Shown: positions 53,924-61,632 of the stretch, in pieces
Layout: every line of letters starts with the position of its first letter
How positions within the stretch are numbered: position 1 is the first letter of the stretch
Origin: an uncultured Dehalococcoidia bacterium
GTDB taxonomy: Bacteria; Chloroflexota; Dehalococcoidia; Lucifugimonadales; CATQGZ01
NCBI GenBank assembly: GCA_958295685.1
Contig: OY282365.1
Coordinates: forward strand, 1,200,975 to 1,264,974
Direction of reading: 5' to 3'
DNA: 64,000 nt
Position numbers and translations under genes: made by a program
Notes under the pieces: generated by a model
Database searches by the model: none
The model's input: only the letters and a program-made list of their open reading frames with translations
What the model was told of the DNA's origin: nothing

Positions 53924-56900
53924 CTATTCGGTTTGGAGGTCGAGTCCGAGTTGGGCGCCGTTCTCACGGACGGATCGGGCGGTGTTTTCGGAGAAGCCGC
54001 CGGGCTTTCGGGCCGATATGGTGATGGTGACGGTGATTTCGCCGCCGTCGTCGCTCAGGCTGCGGATTATCTCGTCCTGTAGCAGTCTGACGTCGTCGAG
54101 GGAGACGTCGTTCTGGGAGGTTTTGCTTGCGACGATTCGCACGGGGCCGCGGGTGTGGGTGTATGTGCGGCCGGACGGCTCCGGCGTGGGATCGTACGGG
54201 GCGGCCTGGGCGGCCGTTCCCTCCTCGTCGGTGGCCGGGGTTTCACCGGGCTGCGGCTCCGCCTTCACGAGTTCGGCCATTTCGGGGTTGACGAGGAGTC
54301 CTTCCAGTTCGCCGATGGCTGTGTCCTGGGCGACCGGCTCGCGGTATCGGAGTTCCTGGTAGCTGCTGCCGTCGTATGCGGCGGCGTGGCCGAACGCGCC
54401 CGCCTCGGTTCCGCTCATCACGCACGTGACGAGCACGGTCTTATCGCGGAGGCGCGGCATGTACACGTTGGCGGCGATCATGTCCCACAGGGCGTCTATG
54501 CGGACGTGGTACTGATGGGTGGGGTTGGCCCACACGTGCTGTCGGAGCAGGTCCGCGAGGGCTGAGGGGGATATTTCGTTCACGAGGGCTTCGCGCTCGG
54601 CGAGGTGTTTGAATGCGGCGTCGGCGGGATTGCCGGCATCGATGGCGCTGGTGGGAGACGCGGTCACGTCGTATTCGGGCTGCAGGGGGTCTTTCTGGGA
54701 GGGTGACATGGTCCAGCGGTATGCCCCGAGGAGGGCGGCGTCCTTTTTTTCGGCGGCGCGGGTGAGGCTGCTCCTGGCCTGGCTGAGGCGGTCGCCGGTG
54801 AGGTTTGTTATCCTCCGGTCGCCGTTGACGATGGAGTCCCAGGCGAGGTAAGTCCTGACGGCGGTTCGGAGCGCGCGGGTCTCGTCGGTTTTGGCGGCCA
54901 GGAAGAGGAGAGTGTTCTTTCGGACACGCGGTGCGGGGCCTCTGTTTTTCAGGATGCCGCGGGCTTCTCGTCCGGCGTGGTCGGTCTCGCCGGAGCGGCT
55001 GGGGAGTGTCTTGCCTGGGTGGAGGACGACGAGCCTCACGAAGTCGGCGTCGGGCACGTCCTCGGAGCTTGCGGGGCAGACGATGACGTCGCTTCTGCGG
55101 CGGCCGACGGCTTCTTTCAGGTCGGCGACGATCCGCTCCTCGACGCTGCGCTCGCCGAGGCTTCCGGCCCTGTCGGCGGCGACCTTGTTCAGGTTCTCCT
55201 CGGCGTGGAAGTAGTATCTGCCGTCGCTGTCGTAGAGGTAGTAGAGGCTGCCGGTCATGTTGGAGAGGGCCTCGTCGTAGATCGGGAAGCCCTGTCCGGG
55301 CCGGACTACGCCCAGGCGCAGGTGTTTCCTGTCGATGCCCTTCAGGGCGCGGCCCGTGGAGCTGCCGAGGAAGACGGCGCGTGCGCTGCGCCGGGCCGCG
55401 CCCATGAAGCGGGAGTTGGCCTTGTCGATGGCGTCGGCGCGGGAGCCTGGGCCGTCGACCTCGGACAGGACCGGGTCCCACTGGCCTGGGAGGTGTTTTG
55501 TGAATTCGACGGCCAGAGAGGGGTCGTCGAGGCGGAGGCTGCCGGGCATGATCAGGGGAGCCGAGTCGCCGTCCAGGTCGAGTCTGCTGATCCAGTTGGC
55601 CATCATCCTGAGCACGCCGCGCGTGCGCTGGAAGCTCGGTATGGACGACCAGTCCTGATAGAGGCGGTCGAAGACTTCGGGATGTATGGGGTAGCACTCC
55701 TTCATGCGCCGCAGGTATCGCTGCTCGCCGGCTTCCTGCGGGTATTCCTGGCGCTGCCTGCCGTACATGCGGGAGAAGGCTTCGCAGGTGCGGTCCTTCT
55801 CGTTGTCGTCGACGACGCCTGCGAACAGGCGTCGTCTGACGACCTCGAAGGCCTCGTTGGTCTCGAGGGGTTCCCATACGGCCTCGATGCGTCCGAGGAT
55901 GGCGTCGAGCCTGGTGAGGGCCTCGGCGCCTGCCTCGCCTCCGGCCTCGACGGAGCTCTCCGGCAGGGTGACGACGAGCACGGCGGCGGCGCTTCGCCTG
56001 ACCGACTGGGTGAGGTTTTGAACGAAGGTGTAGATGTTGTCCCTGGCGTCTCCGGCGTTGCGGGTGTATGCGACGAGTTCGTCCACGAGGATGACGCAGG
56101 GGCCGACGTGTTCGAGGAGGCGGTCGAGTTGGGCGCCGCCGGGGGCGGTACCCTGCCGGGCGGCCTGTCCGACGATCTCGTAGGCGGGCTGTCCGCCTAG
56201 CTGGTGTGCCATGCTGCCCCATAGGGTGTTGAGCGGCTCGCAGTATTCCGTGGTGAACTGGTCCGTGGGCGCGAGGAATGCGCCATCGAGTACGGCGACC
56301 TGTGCATCGAGGCCGTCGCCGGGGTTCACGCCGGCGTCGCGCATGATTTGCGAAACGTCGGCGGCGGTGCGGCGGGCCTCGGGGTCGGCGTTGGGGCTGG
56401 TGAGGGCGTCGGCGGCCTGGACGAGGTGGTAGAGGGCGATGAGGCTGTGTGTCTTGCCGCCGCCGAAGCCGGTCCTGGTCTGGATCACGGGGTCGCCGCC
56501 GCTGCCCGCGAGTCGTCTGAGCGTGTTTACGAGCAGCGTCCTGATGCCTGGGGTTATGTGGGTTCTGTTGAAGAAGTTGACGGGGTTGCCGTAGTCGGCG
56601 GCGGCGCGGCCGTCGTGGACCTGCTGCAGGTCGGCGGCGAACTCGGCTTCCCGGAAGGTTCCGAGGGCGACGTCGCCGTTGGGGCGGATGACGTCCCGCC
56701 AGGGTTTGAGGTCTGCAGCCGGGCGGGTCTTTCGATCGGTAACGGCCTGTGGAGCGGGTGAGGGCGGCGCGGGCGCTGGGGGAGCGGGTGAGGGTGTCAC
56801 GGGCGCAGGCGGGGCGGCGAGGCTGCCGCTTATGTTCCGGACGGCGCGCTTCTCGTCGGGTCGGTTGATGCGTCCGAGCAGGTCGGCGACGTCGTACAGT

Positions 56901-57274
56901 CGGCTCCTGGCATACTCGGCGTCGACGTCGGTTGCCGAGGGATGGGCCACTTCGTTCCGGATTTTGGCGATCTGCCACAGGGCGTTCTGGACCGTCCTGT
57001 CGCCGTCGAACTCGCGGTCGAATACTTCCCGCCACCACCGTCCGATGAGGTCCGGGAAGTGTCCGACGTCGATGGCGTCGACGACGTCGCGGGCGCGGAG
57101 ATTGTCGCGGAACTGCTGACGCTGTCTGTCCTTCAGCGCGTGTTCGATGGCTTGCTCGACGTTCCTGCCTGGCGCCCGTCTGAGGCATCGGACGATGAAT
57201 GGGCGCATCGCGTCGCGGAACACGTCCAGGGCGGATTGGAGGGCGTCTCTGTTTGGTCGGCTGGTGGTGGTCAT
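53924..57274 (-). CDS. HEPN (Swt1-like)-DUF499 ATPase
   Basis: A 1116-residue protein. Residues about 15-140 form a Swt1-like HEPN domain with the RNase motif RNEVAH at 106-111. A Pro/Ala linker (about 152-178) leads to a DUF499 (COG1483-type) ATPase with Walker A GFGGGKTHS at 269-277 and Walker B VILVDEL at 394-400. The C-terminal 600 residues contain further DUF499 conserved blocks and a final beta-rich region. DUF499 genes often lie beside DUF1156 methylases in predicted antiviral islands. It is the first gene of this minus-strand locus, 63 bp from the flavoprotein gene. Confidence 0.88.
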   Translation of the reverse strand: MTTTSRPNRDALQSALDVFRDAMRPFIVRCLRRAPGRNVEQAIEHALKDRQRQQFRDNLRARDVVDAIDVGHFPDLIGRWWREVFDREFDGDRTVQNALWQIAKIRNEVAHPSATDVDAEYARSRLYDVADLLGRINRPDEKRAVRNISGSLAAPPAPVTPSPAPPAPAPPSPAPQAVTDRKTRPAADLKPWRDVIRPNGDVALGTFREAEFAADLQQVHDGRAAADYGNPVNFFNRTHITPGIRTLLVNTLRRLAGSGGDPVIQTRTGFGGGKTHSLIALYHLVQAADALTSPNADPEARRTAADVSQIMRDAGVNPGDGLDAQVAVLDGAFLAPTDQFTTEYCEPLNTLWGSMAHQLGGQPAYEIVGQAARQGTAPGGAQLDRLLEHVGPCVILVDELVAYTRNAGDARDNIYTFVQNLTQSVRRSAAAVLVVTLPESSVEAGGEAGAEALTRLDAILGRIEAVWEPLETNEAFEVVRRRLFAGVVDDNEKDRTCEAFSRMYGRQRQEYPQEAGEQRYLRRMKECYPIHPEVFDRLYQDWSSIPSFQRTRGVLRMMANWISRLDLDGDSAPLIMPGSLRLDDPSLAVEFTKHLPGQWDPVLSEVDGPGSRADAIDKANSRFMGAARRSARAVFLGSSTGRALKGIDRKHLRLGVVRPGQGFPIYDEALSNMTGSLYYLYDSDGRYYFHAEENLNKVAADRAGSLGERSVEERIVADLKEAVGRRRSDVIVCPASSEDVPDADFVRLVVLHPGKTLPSRSGETDHAGREARGILKNRGPAPRVRKNTLLFLAAKTDETRALRTAVRTYLAWDSIVNGDRRITNLTGDRLSQARSSLTRAAEKKDAALLGAYRWTMSPSQKDPLQPEYDVTASPTSAIDAGNPADAAFKHLAEREALVNEISPSALADLLRQHVWANPTHQYHVRIDALWDMIAANVYMPRLRDKTVLVTCVMSGTEAGAFGHAAAYDGSSYQELRYREPVAQDTAIGELEGLLVNPEMAELVKAEPQPGETPATDEEGTAAQAAPYDPTPEPSGRTYTHTRGPVRIVASKTSQNDVSLDDVRLLQDEIIRSLSDDGGEITVTITISARKPGGFSENTARSVRENGAQLGLDLQTE

Positions 57275-57337
57275 GATTCCGGTCTCCGCGTTCGCTTGGG
57301 GGCCGTATGCAGGGCAGCGGTTCTCAGGTGGTTTGGG

Positions 57338-59788
57338 TTAGCCGCGGACGCGGCGGCTTCTGGGATCGTATGGGGGTCTGAGGCGGGCCGCGGCGGGGAA
57401 GCGCTCGGTGGACATTTCCAGCTCGTAGGAGCCGGAGAGTATCCAGTCCGTGCCCGCGCCGGGTTCGACTCGGACGTATCCCATGCCGACGGATCTTCCG
57501 ACGGTGTGGCCGTAGAATCCCGATGTGATGCGTCCGACGACGCTGCCGCCGCGGTATATCGGCTCGTTGCCGAGGATATAGGGTTCGGGGTCGTCGAGGG
57601 TGAACATCACCATCTTTCTGGACGGGCCCTGTTCGCGCTGTCGGAGGAGGGCGTCGCGCCCGGTGAAGTCGCCTTTGTCGAATGCGACGGCGAAGCCGAG
57701 ACCGGCCTCGAGCGGGGTGTCCTGGTCGGTTATGTCGGTTCCCCAGGCGCGGTAGCCCTTTTCGATTCTGAGGGAGTCCATGGAGCGGTATCCGGCGAGC
57801 CGCAGGCCGAGGGGCCGGCCGGCGTCTGCGATTGCGTCGTAGACGCCGAGCATGAACTCGGTTGGGACGTAGAGTTCCCAGCCGAGTTCGCCGACGTATG
57901 TTATGCGGACGGCTCGGACGGGGGCGTATCCGATCTCGACGCGGCGGAAGGAGAGGAATGGGCATCCGTCGTTGGACAGGTCGGCGCCCGTGAGTGTGGA
58001 GAGGAGTTCCCGCGAGCGGGGGCCCATGAGGCCGAGGACGCCGTAGGCCGAGGTGGTGTCGGTGAGGAAGGCGTGGGCGCCGTCGGGGATGCCTTTGCGT
58101 ATCCAGTGGGAGACTCTGGCCGCGGTGGCCGCGCCGGTGACGATCACGTATTCGTCGTGTGAGATTCTGGAGACGGTCAGGTCGGCCTCGATTCCGCCGC
58201 GCGGGGTTAGCATGGCGGTGTATACGACTCTGCCGGGCGCTACGGCGACGTCGTTGGAGCAGAGGCGCTGGAGGATGGCCTCGGCGTCCCGGCCCTGGAG
58301 CCGGAACTTGGCGAAGGAGGATTGGTCGAACAGTCCGACGGCCTCCCTGACGGCTCGGTGCTCCTCGGCGACGTGCGGGAACCAGTTCTGGCGTCCGAAG
58401 GAGTATTGGTCGATGGGTTCGACGCCGCGCGGGGCGTACCAGTTGGGGCGTTCCCATCCTGCGACGACTCCGAACGAGGCTCCGGCGTCTGCGAGCCGGT
58501 CGTGGAGCGCGGAGCGCCGGGCGGGCCTGGCCGTCTCGAACTCTCTCTGGGGCCAGTGCATGCCGTAGATGGTTCCGACGGTTTCGACCGTTCGGTCGTG
58601 GAGGTATTTGGCGCCGTTCTGGAACGGGTGGAATCGCCTGACGTCGACTTCGGCGAGGTCCATGGTGGGCCTTCCCTCGACGATCCATTCGGCGACGGCC
58701 TTGCCGACGCCGGGGGCGTTGGATATGCCCGTGGAGTTGAGTCCGGCGGCGACGAAGAAGTTCCTGACCTCCGGGGCCTCGCCCATGATGAACATGTTGT
58801 CCGGGGTGAAGCTCTCGGCGCCGACGTTGAAGCGGTCTATGCCTGCCTGTTGGATGGACGGCATCCGCTGCAGGGCGGCGTCCCAGAAGGGGCTGAAGTG
58901 GCTCCAGTCGGGGTCGAGGAGGCTGAAGTTCATGTCGTCGGGGATGCCGTCCATGCCCCAGGGCTTGGCTGAGGGTTCGAAGCCGCCCATGAGGATGGCG
59001 CCGTTCTCTTCGATATCGCGCCTGAAGTATATGTGGCCGTCGGGGTCGCGCAGGCAGCTCATGTCTTCGGGGATGCCCATCGGCTTGGTGACGAGGAACA
59101 TGTGCTCTGCGGCATGGAGCGGTACGGAGACGCCGCACATGAGGCCGATTTCCCGGGCCCACATCCCGGCGCAGTTCACGACGTATTCGCACTCGACGCG
59201 CCCCCTGGTGGTGGAGACGCCCGAGACGGCGCCGTTCTTTTGGTGAATGGCGGTGACTTTGGTGTCCTCGAAGACGGCGGCGCCGGCTTTCACGGCGGCG
59301 GTGGTCATTGCGAGGGAGGCGTCGCCGGGGACGGCCTGTCCGTCCTTGGGGATGTATATGGCGCCCACGAGGTCGTCGGTGACGATGAGCGGGAGCCTCT
59401 CGCCCGCCTCGCGGGGTGTCATCTCGTGTATCTCTATGCCGAAGACTCGGCCGAGGGAGACGATGTGCCTCAGCTCGTCCATGCGGCCCTGTGTGCGGGC
59501 CACCGTGACGCTGCCGACCTGCTTGAACCCGGTGGGCTGGCCGGTCTCGGCCTCCAGCCTGGAGTATATGTCGACGGCGTCTCTGGCCAGCTCGATCAGG
59601 GTCTGTGACGCGCGCAGCTGGGTCACGAGTCCGGCGGCGTGCCAGGTCGTGCCGCCGGTGAGTTCCCTGCGTTCGAGCAGGACGACGTCCGTCCATCCCA
59701 TCCGGGTCAGGTGGTATGCCACGCTGGCCCCGGCGATGCCTCCTCCGATTACCACTACCTGCGCCCTGTCGGGCAGTCTGTCTGTCAT
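57338..59788 (-). CDS. Dimethylglycine/sarcosine dehydrogenase-like flavoprotein (FAD-GcvT)
   Basis: An 816-residue two-part enzyme. The N-terminal FAD-dependent amine oxidase domain has VVVIGGGIAGASVAYHL near residue 11, the covalent-FAD-type His in GGTTWHAAGL near 46, and GLNSTGISNAPGVGKAVAEW near 335, here shown by its core. The C-terminal half (from about 430) is a GcvT-like aminomethyl/tetrahydrofolate domain with IGYAPVRAVRITYVGELGWEL near 620, also shown by its core. These enzymes demethylate dimethylglycine or sarcosine and pass formaldehyde to folate. ATG 59788 has GGAGG 8 nt upstream. Such paralogues are abundant in SAR202-like genomes. Confidence 0.9.
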   Translation of the reverse strand: MTDRLPDRAQVVVIGGGIAGASVAYHLTRMGWTDVVLLERRELTGGTTWHAAGLVTQLRASQTLIELARDAVDIYSRLEAETGQPTGFKQVGSVTVARTQGRMDELRHIVSLGRVFGIEIHEMTPREAGERLPLIVTDDLVGAIYIPKDGQAVPGDASLAMTTAAVKAGAAVFEDTKVTAIHQKNGAVSGVSTTRGRVECEYVVNCAGMWAREIGLMCGVSVPLHAAEHMFLVTKPMGIPEDMSCLRDPDGHIYFRRDIEENGAILMGGFEPSAKPWGMDGIPDDMNFSLLDPDWSHFSPFWDAALQRMPSIQQAGIDRFNVGAESFTPDNMFIMGEAPEVRNFFVAAGLNSTGISNAPGVGKAVAEWIVEGRPTMDLAEVDVRRFHPFQNGAKYLHDRTVETVGTIYGMHWPQREFETARPARRSALHDRLADAGASFGVVAGWERPNWYAPRGVEPIDQYSFGRQNWFPHVAEEHRAVREAVGLFDQSSFAKFRLQGRDAEAILQRLCSNDVAVAPGRVVYTAMLTPRGGIEADLTVSRISHDEYVIVTGAATAARVSHWIRKGIPDGAHAFLTDTTSAYGVLGLMGPRSRELLSTLTGADLSNDGCPFLSFRRVEIGYAPVRAVRITYVGELGWELYVPTEFMLGVYDAIADAGRPLGLRLAGYRSMDSLRIEKGYRAWGTDITDQDTPLEAGLGFAVAFDKGDFTGRDALLRQREQGPSRKMVMFTLDDPEPYILGNEPIYRGGSVVGRITSGFYGHTVGRSVGMGYVRVEPGAGTDWILSGSYELEMSTERFPAAARLRPPYDPRSRRVRG

Positions 59789-59818
59789 GTCTGCGTCCTC
59801 CATGTTAGAGATTGGTGT

Positions 59819-60823
59819 TCAGTCGGAGAGCCAGCGTGCGAGTTCGTCGCGGTCGAATCTGGGCATGGGCCGGCTCTCGCCGGCGGCGCGGAGCTCGATG
59901 CCGTGTTCGCGGTTGGTGACCCGTCCGATCTCGGCGGCCTGGATCCCCTCGGCGTCCAGAGCCTGGATCAGGGTCGGGGCCTGTTCCGGCGGGAGGGCTG
60001 CGAGGAGGGCGCCCGAGGCTATGAGTCCGAGCGGTGAGAGTCCCAGGGCGTCGCAGAAGGCGCGGCATTCGTCCAGGATGGGTATTCGGTCGAGTTCCAC
60101 GCTGAGGCCCACCCCTGCGGCGTCGGCGAGCTCCAGAAGGCCGGTCGCCAGCCCGCCCTCGGTCGGGTCGTGCATGGCGTGGAGGTCGGCCGCCTCGAGG
60201 GCGAGCCGGGCGTCCTCCACGACGCTGATACCGGGCGACGAGAGGAATCCCGCGGCCCGGTCTATCGTCTGCCGCTCCACCCCGGCGCGCCTGAGCGTCT
60301 CGGCCGACTCCCGCGCGAGTATGGAGGCTCCCTCGATGGCGATGCCCTTCGTGAGGACGATCGAGTCGCCGGGCTGCGCTCCTGAGGTCAGCACCTGCCG
60401 GCCCTCGTCCACTTCTCCCAGCATCGCGCCGACGGCCAGCGGCCTAGAGAGGCCATGGGTGACCTCCGTGTGTCCCCCGACCAGTGTGACCCCGAGGTCG
60501 GCACATGCTCGGACGACCTGATCGAAGATCTCCTCCACCTCTGCGGCTCGCGTGCCCTCCGGCAGGAGCAGGGTCAGCATGAACCACCTGGGAGCCGCGC
60601 CGGTTACGGCAAGGTCGTTCGCGTTCACCTGTACCACGTACCAGCCGATCAGGTCGGTCGTGAAGGTGACCGGATCGGTCTTGGCGGCCAGGAAGCGGCC
60701 GTCGAATTGGATCAGCGCAGCGTCTTCCCCCGGCCGTGGACCCACCACCACGCGGGGGTCGTCTTGCGGTATACCGTCCAGCAGCCGGGACAGCATGTCC
60801 GGGGGGAGCTTGCCGGCTCTCAT
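59819..60823 (-). CDS. AIR-synthase-related protein (HypE/ThiL-like)
   Basis: A 334-residue member of the PurM/HypE/SelD/ThiL ATP-binding superfamily. GEDAALIQFDG near residue 32, KTDPVTF, VQVNANDLAVTGAAPRW near 65 and LVGGHTEVT near 115 fit the fold. The C-terminal CGC motif of true HypE is absent and no hydrogenase genes are near, so hydrogenase maturation is unlikely. It follows the flavoprotein in orientation but is upstream of it by 30 bp and probably shares its transcript. Confidence 0.82.
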   Translation of the reverse strand: MRAGKLPPDMLSRLLDGIPQDDPRVVVGPRPGEDAALIQFDGRFLAAKTDPVTFTTDLIGWYVVQVNANDLAVTGAAPRWFMLTLLLPEGTRAAEVEEIFDQVVRACADLGVTLVGGHTEVTHGLSRPLAVGAMLGEVDEGRQVLTSGAQPGDSIVLTKGIAIEGASILARESAETLRRAGVERQTIDRAAGFLSSPGISVVEDARLALEAADLHAMHDPTEGGLATGLLELADAAGVGLSVELDRIPILDECRAFCDALGLSPLGLIASGALLAALPPEQAPTLIQALDAEGIQAAEIGRVTNREHGIELRAAGESRPMPRFDRDELARWLSD

Positions 60824-60860
60824 CGCGGAGTGGCTCGTGTGCAGGTCACGTCGGATATGA

Positions 60861-60869
60861 TGCTATCAT
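60861..60869 (+). promoter_or_regulatory. Extended -10 of the HAD gene
   Basis: TGC-TATCAT lies 9 nt before ATG 60879, predicting a leader of 2-3 nt. No -35 match. Confidence 0.4.
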
Positions 60870-60878
60870 AGCCCCGCA

Positions 60879-61601
60879 ATGATTGAGGCCGTCTTCTTCG
60901 ACCTGTATGGGACGCTGGCGGGGTTCAGCCCGTCTCGCTACGAGGTGCAGTCTGCGGTCTGCGCCGACTTCGGCATCGAGGTGACGGCCGAGGGGGTTCT
61001 GGCGGGCTACGCTCTGGCCGACGCCTACATGTCCAGGCAGAACTCGGTCAGGCCTCTCAGGGGTCTCGGTCCGAGCGAGCTCGACGATTTCTTCGCCGAG
61101 TACGAGAGGCTGGTCCTGAGCGGCTCGGGCGTCGAGGTCGACGCCGAGAAGTCGCTCGCCATCTGGCGGCGGATTCAGCGGATGCCCTATGGGATGAGGC
61201 TCTTCGACGACGTGGCGCCCGTCCTCGAGCTTCTGAAGAAGCAGGGGCTGACGCTCGGCATGATCTCCAACATGAATCGGGGCGGCGTCGAGTTGTCTGA
61301 GAGCCTGGGGCTGTCGCCGTATCTCGACTTCGCGATCACGTCCCTGGAGGCGGGGGCCGAGAAGCCTCACCCGCCCATTTTTCGGGCGGCGCTGGCCAGG
61401 GCCAACGTCGATCCCGGCGCCGCCGTCCACGTGGGGGACCAGGTGACGTCCGACGTCCAGGGAGCTCTGAGGGTCGGGATCAATCCCGTCCTGCTGGACC
61501 GGGACGGCACGCGCAGGGACTTCGAGGGCTGCGCGCGTATCGATGGCCTGGCGGAGCTGCCCGGCCTGCTGCGCTCCGTCTTCTCCGTCGGAGGCGGGTG
61601 A
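60879..61601 (+). CDS. HAD-family hydrolase
   Basis: A 240-residue Rossmann-type phosphatase. Motif I FFDLYGTLAG near residue 7 carries the nucleophile Asp, motif II is ISNMNRGG near 130 (Ser in place of the usual Thr context), motif III is the Lys in AEKPHPPIF, and motif IV is VHVGDQVTSDV near 188. A helical cap between motifs I and II places it in subfamily IA. Substrate unknown. Confidence 0.9.
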   Translation: MIEAVFFDLYGTLAGFSPSRYEVQSAVCADFGIEVTAEGVLAGYALADAYMSRQNSVRPLRGLGPSELDDFFAEYERLVLSGSGVEVDAEKSLAIWRRIQRMPYGMRLFDDVAPVLELLKKQGLTLGMISNMNRGGVELSESLGLSPYLDFAITSLEAGAEKPHPPIFRAALARANVDPGAAVHVGDQVTSDVQGALRVGINPVLLDRDGTRRDFEGCARIDGLAELPGLLRSVFSVGGG

Positions 61602-61632
61602 AACAGGGTCTCGGGGCGCGGCTGAGCGCCTA

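Noticed and set aside
54441-57188. 915-codon ORF inside the DUF499 gene on the same strand
   Set aside because: Extreme Arg/Pro composition and complete overlap with a well-supported coding frame; a high-GC artefact.
57324-59696. 790-codon ORF overlapping the flavoprotein gene
   Set aside because: An Arg/His/Pro-rich shadow frame. The flavoprotein frame has intact FAD and GcvT motifs.
59819-60823. Annotation as hydrogenase maturation protein HypE
   Set aside because: The C-terminal Cys motif is missing and there are no hydrogenase or hyp genes nearby.
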